64,000 nt of DNA, from the NCBI GenBank assembly GCA_022767285.1, contig JALENY010000010.1, positions 1 through 64,000 of the forward strand, read 5' to 3'. How positions within the stretch are numbered: position 1 is the stretch's first letter; each line of letters opens with the position of its first letter. This DNA is from Lachnospiraceae bacterium (GTDB lineage: Bacteria > Bacillota > Clostridia > Lachnospirales > Lachnospiraceae). The notes below the pieces were generated by a model, which ran no database searches, was not told the origin of the DNA, and saw nothing but the letters and a program-made list of their open reading frames with translations. The position numbers and the translations under genes are program-made. Below are positions 43,838-52,034 of this stretch, in pieces.

Positions 43838-44000
43838 TGTACAGCAGGCAGGTCTTCTGACTATGGGTCGTTGCCGTATTTTGCCTTCCCGGTTTTCCAG
43901 TGACATTGATAAAATACAGCTTCCTCATTACAGCGGCGTGACCGTGTGAGATTCGCACTCAACTTTCCTATTCTTCCGCAAAAGCGGACACCTGTTGCAT
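43838..44000 (-). promoter_or_regulatory. Cobalamin riboswitch
   Basis: On the minus strand the conserved parts appear in order: an ACAGGTG start, TAGGAAA and GTGCGAATC, then the ACGCCGCTGTAA stretch, TCACTGG, GGGAAGGC and the B12 box AGTCAGAAGACCTGCCTG. It precedes cbiM with a terminator in between, so high adenosylcobalamin should stop cobalt uptake. The class is well known; the match is by recognition of conserved boxes only. Confidence 0.93.
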
Positions 44001-44015
44001 TAAATTTCTTTGATA

Positions 44016-44044
44016 ATTGTATCGCCGGGGCTGTTTTTTGTCAA
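44016..44044 (-). promoter_or_regulatory. Sigma-A promoter of the cbi operon
   Basis: On the minus strand TTGACA (44044-44039), a 17-base spacer and TACAAT (44021-44016) give a strong promoter. Transcription starts just before the riboswitch. Confidence 0.85.
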
Positions 44045-44068
44045 TTTATTTTCACGAAAATCCTCATA

Positions 44069-44097
44069 TTGCACAGGGAAAAATTCTGTGCTAATAT
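44069..44097 (+). promoter_or_regulatory. Sigma-A promoter of the hem operon
   Basis: TTGCAC (44069-44074), a 17-base spacer and TAATAT (44092-44097) lie 40 bases before hemA. It is divergent from the cbi promoter; the -35 boxes are only 24 bases apart, so one regulator could affect both. Confidence 0.75.
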
Positions 44098-44136
44098 GGA
44101 ACCCAGAATAACGAAAGATACGGAGTGTATACAAAA

Positions 44137-45366
44137 ATGAGTGTTTCCATGATTGGAATTGATTTCAATCGGGCATCCGTAGATATCCGCGCAAAGTTTT
44201 CCTTTACAAAGAAAAAAGCGGTGGAAGCCATGGGAAAGTTAAAAGAAGAGAAGGATATCTTAGGGTGTGTTATATTATCGACCTGCAACCGAATGGAGAT
44301 ATGGGTCAGCAGCCAGGATGAGGAAACGGAGTTCCTCTATGAATTTCTGTGCAGAGAAAGGGAATTGCCACAGGAAGAATACAGAAGCTATTTTACAAAG
44401 AGAAGCGGAAAAGAAGCGGTAAATCATCTCTTCTATCTGACCAGTGGGCTGAAGTCCCAGATTCTGGCAGAGGATCAGATTATAACTCAGGTCAAAGATG
44501 CGCTGACTCTGGCCAGGGAGGTTTACTGTACCGACAATGTGCTGGAAGTACTGTTCCGTATGGCAGTTACGGCGGCTAAAAAGGTTAAGACGGAAGTGAC
44601 TTTTTCCAGAGCAAACACATCGGTCATCCATCAGGCAATTCAGCTGCTGGAGGATCAGGGCTTCCATTTCCCGGGGAAGACCTGCATGGTGATCGGAAAC
44701 GGAGAAATGGGAAAGGTGACGGCCCTTGCCATGAAAGAAGCCGGAGCGGATGTGACGGTAACTGTGCGCCAGTACCGGAGCGGTGTGGTCAATATCCCGC
44801 TGGGGTGCCAGAGAATAAACTATGGAGATCGGATGGGATTTCTTCCGAAGTGTGATATTGTCATTTCTGCAACAGCCAGCCCCAACTATACCATTACCAG
44901 GGAGGCTTTTACAGAAGTGGCAGTGGATTCGGATGTGATTCTGATCGATCTGGCCGTTCCGAGAGACATAGAACCGGCCGTTGGAGAACTTCCGAATGTC
45001 AGACTGTACGATATTGACAGTTTCCGCATCGATGCCGCGTCACCAAAGCTTCAGGCAAGTATGAAAAAGGCGGGAGAGATTCTGGACGAACAGATGAAAA
45101 AATTTTATGACTGGTTCGACGGACGTGACGTATTTCCGAGAATCCAGGAAATCAAATCAGAGGCCGTGGAAGACCTGAACCTGCGGATTCTGAAGATACT
45201 GAAGAACACGCCGATGGAGGAATCCGATCGGGAAAAACTGCTGGGTGCCATTGATACGGCAGCCGGAAAAGTGGTAAACAAACTGATTTTCGGCCTGCGG
45301 GATTCGCTTGAGCAGGAAGCATTCCTTGATTGTGTGGCCGGATTGGAGAAACTGTATGAAAACTGA
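44137..45366 (+). CDS. hemA: Glutamyl-tRNA reductase
   Basis: HemA has 409 residues and reduces glutamyl-tRNA to glutamate-1-semialdehyde with NADPH. The catalytic cysteine is in LSTCNRMEIW (Cys about 50). The substrate region SGLKSQILAEDQI departs from the usual SMVLGE form. The NADPH motif VIGNGEMG is present. The ATG at 44137 has GGAG 11 bases upstream; a GTG four codons upstream is possible. It overlaps the next gene by 11 bases. Confidence 0.93.
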   Translation: MSVSMIGIDFNRASVDIRAKFSFTKKKAVEAMGKLKEEKDILGCVILSTCNRMEIWVSSQDEETEFLYEFLCRERELPQEEYRSYFTKRSGKEAVNHLFYLTSGLKSQILAEDQIITQVKDALTLAREVYCTDNVLEVLFRMAVTAAKKVKTEVTFSRANTSVIHQAIQLLEDQGFHFPGKTCMVIGNGEMGKVTALAMKEAGADVTVTVRQYRSGVVNIPLGCQRINYGDRMGFLPKCDIVISATASPNYTITREAFTEVAVDSDVILIDLAVPRDIEPAVGELPNVRLYDIDSFRIDAASPKLQASMKKAGEILDEQMKKFYDWFDGRDVFPRIQEIKSEAVEDLNLRILKILKNTPMEESDREKLLGAIDTAAGKVVNKLIFGLRDSLEQEAFLDCVAGLEKLYEN

Positions 45367-47740
45367 GAAAAAAATAATAATCGGAAGCCGGGAAAGCCGG
45401 CTGGCCGTGATACAGAGTGAGATGGTAAAAGCATATATTATGGAGCAGAATCCGGACAACCAGGTGGAGCTGCTTACTATGAAAACCACCGGTGATAAGA
45501 TACTTGATCGCACTCTGGACAAAGTGGGCGGAAAGGGACTTTTCGTAAAAGAACTGGATAAAGCCCTTGAGGAAGGAAGAAGCATGCTGTCTGTACACAG
45601 CCTGAAAGATATGCCTATGGAGGTTCCGGAACATCTTCCGCTCATTGCATTTTCAAAAAGAGAGGATCCCAGAGATGTTCTGGTCCTTCCGAAAGGCACC
45701 GATGAACTGGATGCGGAGAAGCCCATCGGTTGTTCCAGTCTGCGCAGAATTCTGCAGCTGAAAGAGCTGTATCCCCATATGGCATTTGAAAGTGTGAGAG
45801 GAAATGTGCAGACGAGACTCAGAAAACTGGACGAAGGGCAGTATTCGGCCCTCGTTCTGGCAGCGGCGGGATTGAAGCGCCTGGGGATGGAGAACCGGAT
45901 CAGCCGCTATTTTAAGCCGGAAGAGGTTCTGCCCGCAGCCGGTCAGGGAATTCTGGCTGTTCAGGGCAGAAAAGGAGAGGACTATTCTTATCTGAAAGGA
46001 TTTAACGATGAAGACAGCGCCTTCGCAGCGGCGGCAGAACGGGCATTTGTGCGCTATTTGAATGGCGGATGCTCTTCACCTGTGGCGGCATATGCAAAGG
46101 TAGAAGGCGATGAGATGATACTCACGGGCCTTTATTATGAGGAAGAGACAGGAGCGTATCGGAAAGCCGGTATGACAGGGAAAAAGGAAAACGCAGAAGA
46201 AATGGGAATCCGGCTGGCACAACAGCTGCAGAATCCAGGAAAAGTATGGCTGGTAGGAGCCGGCCCGGGAGACATTGGATTGTTTACCCTAAAGGGCATG
46301 GATGTGCTCTCAAATGCGCAGGTGGTCGTTTACGACAGCCTGGTGGGTCAGGGTGTACTGTCAAAGATTCCGAAAGAAGCGCGTCGGATCAATGTGGGAA
46401 AACGTGCTTCCCATCACACAATGTCCCAGGAACAGATCAATCGGGTCCTTGCACAGGAAGCAAAGAAAGGGCTGCGTGTTGTGCGCTTAAAAGGCGGCGA
46501 TCCCTTCCTTTTCGGAAGAGGCGGCGAAGAGCTGGAACTGCTCCATAAAGAGGGGATCCCCTATGAAATTGTGCCGGGAGTGACATCCCCCATCGCAGTG
46601 CCGGCATACAACGGCATTCCCGTAACCCACAGAGATTTCTGTTCCTCTCTCCATATTATCACAGGGCATAAAAGGCAGGGGGAGACATATGATATTGACT
46701 TTGAAGCACTGGTGCGGACAAAAGGTACTCTGGTATTTCTTATGGGAGTGACGGCATTAAAGGATATCTGTCAGTCTCTTTTGCAGGCCGGAATGGATCC
46801 GGATATGCCGGCGGCCATACTGCAGAAAGGAACTACAGCGGGGCAGAAACGGATCGTGGCCACGGTCAGTACGCTGCCGGAAGAGGTAAAAAAACGGGGA
46901 ATTGAGACGCCGGCCATTATTGTAGTAGGAAAGGTCTGCGCACTGGCAGAGGATTTTGCATGGTATGAGAAGCTTCCGCTGGCGGGCTGGAAAGTTCTGG
47001 TGACCAGACCGAAGGAGACGATTTCCGCCATGTCCCATAAACTTCGCATTCTTGGTGCGGAAGTGCTGGAACTTCCGTCCATCTGCACGGAACCCCTCAA
47101 AGATCAGAGTACTCTTCTGGGAACGCTGAAGCAGCTTGATACTTTTGATTGGATCGCGTTTACCAGTCCCATCGGAGTGAAAATCTTTTTTGATGAAATG
47201 CAGCGAGCCGGCACCGATGTCCGAAAAATGGGAAATGCAAGAATCGCAGCCATTGGAACAGGAACGAAAAAAGCTCTCGTGGAAAGAGGGATTTTTGTGG
47301 ATCTGATGCCGGAAGTTTTCGACGGAGAATCTCTTGGAAAGGCGTTGTGTGAAGCCTGCAAAGGAGATGAAAAGATCCTGATACCAAGAGCAAAGATCGG
47401 AGGGAAGGAAATTCTGGAAAAGCTTTCCGAAAAACCGGGACTGACTGTGTGCGATGTGCCGACTTATGATACTTTCTATGAGGAAAATGAAGTTATCGAT
47501 CTGAAAAAATCCTTCGAGGACGGTGAGATTGACTGCGCCGTATTTACCAGCGCTTCTACCGTGCGGGGATTTGTAAACGCAGTGCAGGGGCTGGATTACA
47601 GTAAAGTAACCGCTGCCTGCATCGGAAAACAGACAAAGGCTGAGGCAGACCGTTACGGCATGAAGACATATATGGCAAAAAAAGCGACCATGGACAGTGT
47701 GACCGAACTGGTTGCGGAAATGAAAAATGAATTAGTGTGA
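45356..47740 (+). CDS. hemC/cobA/hemD: Trifunctional HemC-CobA-HemD: porphobilinogen deaminase, uroporphyrinogen-III methyltransferase and synthase
   Basis: This 794-residue fusion has three parts. HemC (about 1-292) starts IIIGSRESRLAVIQSEMV and has the dipyrromethane cysteine in NGGCSSPV (about 239). CobA (about 296-535) has VGAGPGDIGL, the LKGGDPFLFGRGGEE motif and VPGVTSPIAVPAY. HemD (about 541-794) starts AGWKVLVTRPKE. It makes hydroxymethylbilane, closes it to uroporphyrinogen III, then methylates it to precorrin-2. The HemC domain is slightly short compared with free HemC (about 305-310). The ATG lies inside hemA after TTGGAG. Confidence 0.93.
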   Translation: MKTEKKIIIGSRESRLAVIQSEMVKAYIMEQNPDNQVELLTMKTTGDKILDRTLDKVGGKGLFVKELDKALEEGRSMLSVHSLKDMPMEVPEHLPLIAFSKREDPRDVLVLPKGTDELDAEKPIGCSSLRRILQLKELYPHMAFESVRGNVQTRLRKLDEGQYSALVLAAAGLKRLGMENRISRYFKPEEVLPAAGQGILAVQGRKGEDYSYLKGFNDEDSAFAAAAERAFVRYLNGGCSSPVAAYAKVEGDEMILTGLYYEEETGAYRKAGMTGKKENAEEMGIRLAQQLQNPGKVWLVGAGPGDIGLFTLKGMDVLSNAQVVVYDSLVGQGVLSKIPKEARRINVGKRASHHTMSQEQINRVLAQEAKKGLRVVRLKGGDPFLFGRGGEELELLHKEGIPYEIVPGVTSPIAVPAYNGIPVTHRDFCSSLHIITGHKRQGETYDIDFEALVRTKGTLVFLMGVTALKDICQSLLQAGMDPDMPAAILQKGTTAGQKRIVATVSTLPEEVKKRGIETPAIIVVGKVCALAEDFAWYEKLPLAGWKVLVTRPKETISAMSHKLRILGAEVLELPSICTEPLKDQSTLLGTLKQLDTFDWIAFTSPIGVKIFFDEMQRAGTDVRKMGNARIAAIGTGTKKALVERGIFVDLMPEVFDGESLGKALCEACKGDEKILIPRAKIGGKEILEKLSEKPGLTVCDVPTYDTFYEENEVIDLKKSFEDGEIDCAVFTSASTVRGFVNAVQGLDYSKVTAACIGKQTKAEADRYGMKTYMAKKATMDSVTELVAEMKNELV

Positions 47741-47789
47741 CATAGAATTGAATGAAACGCTGAAAGATATCAAAAGGAGTGAAACGAAC

Positions 47790-48773
47790 ATGGATATGAC
47801 AGTGCGGCCCAGAAGGCTGAGAAAAAGCGATACGCTCCGCAGAATGGTGCGTGAGACAAGAATGGATAAAAGTTCGCTGATCTATCCCCTTTTTGTGAAA
47901 GAGGGAAGTCAGGTGGAGGAAGAGATTCCGTCTATGGAAGGTCAGTACCGGTACAGCATTGACCGGCTTCCGTTTGAATTGGAGCGGCTATTAAAGGCCG
48001 GTGTAGATAAGGTAATGTTTTTCGGAATCCCGGACGTGAAAGACGAAGTGGGAAGTCAGGCTTATGCGGAAAATGGAATCGTCCAGCGAGCTCTTCGGGA
48101 AGCAAGAAAACAGTTTCCGGAAATGTATCTCATCACCGATGTATGTATGTGTGAATATACCTCCCATGGTCATTGCGGTGTACTCTGCGGCCACGATGTG
48201 GAAAATGACAAAACCCTGGAACTGCTTGCTAAAACAGCGCTGTCTCATGTGGAGGCCGGCGCGGACATGGTGGCTCCTTCGGATATGATGGATGGCCGTG
48301 TGGGTGCCATTCGCCGTCTTCTCGATGAAAATGGACATAAGGATACACCGATTTTGTCTTATGCCGTAAAATATGCATCTGCATTTTATGGCCCATTCCG
48401 GGAGGCAGCCGGTTCTGCTCCATCCTTTGGTGACCGGAAGAGTTATCAGATGGATTTTCACAATCGCAGAGAGGGAATCAAGGAAGCTCTTCTTGATGTG
48501 CAGGAAGGTGCCGATATTATTATGGTAAAACCGGCCCTGTCTTATCTGGATGTGATCCGGGAAGTGAAAGAGCGCATTCAGCTTCCGGTTGCGGCCTATT
48601 CGGTCAGCGGCGAATATGCCATGGTAAAAGCCGGAGCAAAGCTTGGCTATATCGATGAGGAAAAAATTGTCTGTGAGATGGCTGTGAGCACTTATCGTGC
48701 GGGAGCCGATATTTATCTTACTTATTTTGCCAAAGAGCTTGCAAAATTTATGGATGAAGGGAGAATCGGATAA
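47790..48773 (+). CDS. hemB: Delta-aminolevulinic acid dehydratase
   Basis: HemB has 327 residues and condenses two aminolevulinate molecules to porphobilinogen. The zinc cysteines lie in DVCMCEYTSHGHCG, and the catalytic lysines lie near SYAVKYASAFYGPFREA and MVKPALSYLD. The ATG at 47790 follows AAAGGAG; a TTG 14 codons upstream has no ribosome site. Its stop overlaps the hemL start (TAATG). Confidence 0.95.
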   Translation: MDMTVRPRRLRKSDTLRRMVRETRMDKSSLIYPLFVKEGSQVEEEIPSMEGQYRYSIDRLPFELERLLKAGVDKVMFFGIPDVKDEVGSQAYAENGIVQRALREARKQFPEMYLITDVCMCEYTSHGHCGVLCGHDVENDKTLELLAKTALSHVEAGADMVAPSDMMDGRVGAIRRLLDENGHKDTPILSYAVKYASAFYGPFREAAGSAPSFGDRKSYQMDFHNRREGIKEALLDVQEGADIIMVKPALSYLDVIREVKERIQLPVAAYSVSGEYAMVKAGAKLGYIDEEKIVCEMAVSTYRAGADIYLTYFAKELAKFMDEGRIG

Positions 48774-50050
48774 TGAGCAGATCAGAGGTACTATTCGCCC
48801 GTGCGGTAAAAAGAATCCCGGGTGGCGTGAACAGCCCGGTTCGCGCTTACGGAGCAATTGGGGAAACGCCCCGCTTTATCCAGGGCGCAGTTGGCAGCCG
48901 GATCTTTGATGCGGATGGAAATGAATACACGGATTACATCGGTTCCTGGGGACCTATGATTCTGGGGCATAATCATCCGGTGATCCGGGAAGCAGTGGTC
49001 CGCGCCTGTGAACACGGCCTGAGTTTTGGCTGTGCTACAGAACGGGAAGTAGAGATGGCAGAGTTTATCTGTGAACGGATTCCCCATGTGGAAATGATTC
49101 GTATGGTCAATTCCGGTACCGAGGCGGTTATGAGTGCTATCCGGGCCGCAAGAGGATATACGGGAAAAGATAAAATTATCAAATTCGCAGGCTGCTATCA
49201 CGGACATTCGGATGCGCTTCTGGTAAGTGCAGGCAGCGGAGTGATGACCAGCGGTGTGCCGGACAGTGCAGGTGTTCCGAGAGGATGTACGCAGGATACT
49301 ATGATCGCGGTGTACAACGATCTGTCCAGCGTAAAACAGCTCATGGAAGAGAGCAATGGCCAGGTGGCAGCAGTTATTGTCGAGCCGGTGGCCGCCAATA
49401 TGGGGGTAGTCGCCCCGGCAGAAGGTTTTCTTAAGGGACTTCGCAGCCTCTGTGATGAGTATCAAGCTGTTCTGATTTTCGATGAAGTAATTACCGGATT
49501 TCGTTTAGCTTTTGATGGCGCTGCCGGTTACTACGGAGTGAAACCGGATATGGTCACTTATGGAAAGATCATTGGCGCCGGCATGCCGGTGGGAGCATAC
49601 GGCGGCAGAAAAGAAATCATGGAGCAGGTCGCACCGGCCGGCCCCGTATATCAGGCCGGAACTTTAAGCGGTAATCCGGTGGCCATGGCAGCAGGTCTTG
49701 CCCAGCTGAAAATCCTGTGGGAAAACCCGGACATTTATACGCATCTGCAGGAAAAAGGTGAGATGATGTTTGACGGTATACGTAAAATCTTTGCAGATCA
49801 TAATATTCCGTATCAGGTAAACAGTACGGCATCTTTGGGAAGCATCTTTTTCACAGAAGAAAAAGTTACGGATTACGCCAGTGCGAAGACCTCAGACACG
49901 GCAGCTTTTGCGGAATACTTCAAGTACATGCTGAATCATGGTGTACATCTGGCACCTTCCCAGTTTGAGGCCATGTTTATCTCGGATGCACATTCGCAGG
50001 AAGATATTTCCCAAACCCTGGAATTAATAGAGGAGTATTTCCGCGCATAA
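48773..50050 (+). CDS. hemL: Glutamate-1-semialdehyde 2,1-aminomutase
   Basis: HemL has 425 residues, a class III PLP aminotransferase-like enzyme that makes aminolevulinate. The PLP lysine is in TYGKIIGAGMPVGAYGG, and the N-terminal PGGVNSPVRA is typical. It overlaps hemB by one base. With hemA, hemC, hemD and hemB it completes the C5 route to uroporphyrinogen III; no hemE is present. Confidence 0.95.
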   Translation: MSRSEVLFARAVKRIPGGVNSPVRAYGAIGETPRFIQGAVGSRIFDADGNEYTDYIGSWGPMILGHNHPVIREAVVRACEHGLSFGCATEREVEMAEFICERIPHVEMIRMVNSGTEAVMSAIRAARGYTGKDKIIKFAGCYHGHSDALLVSAGSGVMTSGVPDSAGVPRGCTQDTMIAVYNDLSSVKQLMEESNGQVAAVIVEPVAANMGVVAPAEGFLKGLRSLCDEYQAVLIFDEVITGFRLAFDGAAGYYGVKPDMVTYGKIIGAGMPVGAYGGRKEIMEQVAPAGPVYQAGTLSGNPVAMAAGLAQLKILWENPDIYTHLQEKGEMMFDGIRKIFADHNIPYQVNSTASLGSIFFTEEKVTDYASAKTSDTAAFAEYFKYMLNHGVHLAPSQFEAMFISDAHSQEDISQTLELIEEYFRA

Positions 50051-50104
50051 ACAAGTGGAGCCGTGATACTCAGTATCCTTGAAAAAGAGACGGAAACTGC
50101 ACAG

Positions 50105-51901
50105 ATGGATAAGTTCAGAGAAGAAATAGAATATAATATAGAAGAACACCAGCTGGAAATCGAGAACCGGATCCGCAATCTTATGTGGACCGTCAGCGGA
50201 GATTATACCCTGGAGGCAAAAGTGAATGTGGAGGCCTTTGTACGGTCAAAATACATCGCCCTGTATGATGGAATCAAACAGGGCGCTTTTGCACGCTATT
50301 TTGACAAGGATGAGCTGGCAATGTATCTGGTGAAAAAGGTGTATTTGCAGGCGGACGAACCCGTTCTGGTTTCCGTCGCACAGATGTGTATCGAAGAGGC
50401 CATTTGTGAAAAAATAACAAGAGAGCGAAGAGGGGTTGCTTCCATTCGGAAGCAGGCTTTTGCGGATATTCTGGAGCTGGATTTTGAACCCATGAGCAAA
50501 TCTCTGCCTGGACGGATCAAAATCGCCATTTTGAAAGAAGCTCTTTACGGATCTTATGCGACCGATAAAACGACCAGGAAATACATGGAAGAACTGCATA
50601 CACTGCGTCATGCGACAGAAACCATGGAACTGATCCGTATGATTGACTATTTGTACAATTGTATGTTTGATCCGTACTTTGAAAAAAGAGCAGGCGGACT
50701 GGATCGTGTTCTGGCGGTTACGACGGAAGAACTGACGGAGTACAATTGGAAAGATTTTCTGTCGGAAGAAATGTACGAAGAAAATCTGGGAAAGTATCTG
50801 GAGCGGATGGCGGAACAGCTCATGGATCAGATGACGGATACGCAGACCCCCGGGGAACAGAAAAATGAGGAGCATAAGCCCGGGCAGAAGCGGGTACTTC
50901 TGGTGGACGAGGAGTCCATGAAAAAGGTGTATTCTTATATTGAACTGAATTACGGAAAGAGCTGGCTGACTCCTGTGGAAGAAAAAAGGATCAATTTTCG
51001 ATATTGTAAGGGGATCCATGGTGACTGCGGACTGTATTTTACAGAAGGGATACTGAAAAATCCGGTTCGCAGAAACTACCAGTATGAGTATGCCAGAAAA
51101 CAGCGCGATAAGAATCGCTATGCTTATTATGACAATCATCGCGCAGTCAAGAAAAACATTGCGGACCTGACCGATACGCTGAAAAAGTCTCTTACTCTCC
51201 GGGATGAAGTGCAGGAGGTTACCGCAGACCGTGGAAAATTGGTACCGGCGCGCCTGTGGAGAGTGGGGCGTACCCGGGATGCAAAACTTTTTACCAGGGA
51301 ACTGAAAAATCATAATATGGATCTGGTGGTGGATGTTTTGATTGATGCCAGCGGTTCTCAGCGATCCAGGCAGGCGCAGGTGGCACTTCAGGGGTATATT
51401 TTGAGCGAAGCGCTGAGTAATGTGAATATTCCTCACCGCGTGATGAGTTTTTGTACCTTTTGGGATTATACGATTCTGCACCGGTTTCGCTCCTACGATG
51501 ACGGGCGGGAAGCCAATGGCAATATTTTTGAGTATACGACTTCCTCCAACAACCGGGATGGGCTTGCCATTCAGGCTGCGGCGGATGGGCTTCTGGAACG
51601 CGAGGAAGAAAATAAAATTATGATTATTTTAAGCGACGGACGTCCCTATGACGTGATCCTCAACCGACCAAATGCCAGGAATCCACAGCCCTATCAGGGA
51701 AAATATGCGGCGCGGGACACTGCGTTTGAGGTGCGTAAACTTCGAAATCTCGGGGTAGCGGTTCTTGGGGTTTTTGCGGGCGAGGAAAAAGATCTGGCCA
51801 CAGAAAAGAAAATATTCGGAAAAGACTTCGCCTATATCCGGAATATTGAAAAGTTCAGCAGAACTGTGGGACGATATCTGATACGACAGTGGGAAGAGTG
51901 A
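50105..51901 (+). CDS. VWA-domain protein, partner-type for MoxR AAA ATPases
   Basis: This protein of about 598 residues has a long, mainly helical N-terminal part and a C-terminal von Willebrand A domain (about 405-595). The metal-binding site is seen as DASGSQ near residue 415, then SSNNRDG and LSDGRPYD. NorD/CobT-type proteins of this design work with an AAA ATPase to activate or load metal enzymes. The start is uncertain: a GTG at 50063 or this ATG; neither has an ideal ribosome site. It follows hemL closely. Confidence 0.72.
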   Translation: MDKFREEIEYNIEEHQLEIENRIRNLMWTVSGDYTLEAKVNVEAFVRSKYIALYDGIKQGAFARYFDKDELAMYLVKKVYLQADEPVLVSVAQMCIEEAICEKITRERRGVASIRKQAFADILELDFEPMSKSLPGRIKIAILKEALYGSYATDKTTRKYMEELHTLRHATETMELIRMIDYLYNCMFDPYFEKRAGGLDRVLAVTTEELTEYNWKDFLSEEMYEENLGKYLERMAEQLMDQMTDTQTPGEQKNEEHKPGQKRVLLVDEESMKKVYSYIELNYGKSWLTPVEEKRINFRYCKGIHGDCGLYFTEGILKNPVRRNYQYEYARKQRDKNRYAYYDNHRAVKKNIADLTDTLKKSLTLRDEVQEVTADRGKLVPARLWRVGRTRDAKLFTRELKNHNMDLVVDVLIDASGSQRSRQAQVALQGYILSEALSNVNIPHRVMSFCTFWDYTILHRFRSYDDGREANGNIFEYTTSSNNRDGLAIQAAADGLLEREEENKIMIILSDGRPYDVILNRPNARNPQPYQGKYAARDTAFEVRKLRNLGVAVLGVFAGEEKDLATEKKIFGKDFAYIRNIEKFSRTVGRYLIRQWEE

Positions 51902-51970
51902 GAGAATATATATGTTTTACGGTATGATTCCGGATATTGTCTGTTATTTTGTGGAAAATCACGATATGCC

Positions 51971-51999
51971 TTGATTTCTGGCAGAATTTTCGGTAAAAT
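51971..51999 (+). promoter_or_regulatory. Sigma-A promoter of the OPT transporter operon
   Basis: TTGATT and TAAAAT are separated by 17 bases, about 35 bases before the OPT start codon. Confidence 0.6.
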
Positions 52000-52034
52000 A
52001 TATAGACATTTAAATCGAAAGAGGAGAGATAGGA

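Noticed and set aside
48791-49465. A 224-codon open frame opposite hemL
   Set aside because: It is an antisense shadow of a highly conserved aminomutase gene and has no supporting motif.
50246-51481. A 411-codon open frame opposite the VWA gene
   Set aside because: It is an antisense shadow rich in His, Phe, Ile and Arg, with no start signal or domain; the sense strand has a MIDAS motif and good codon use.
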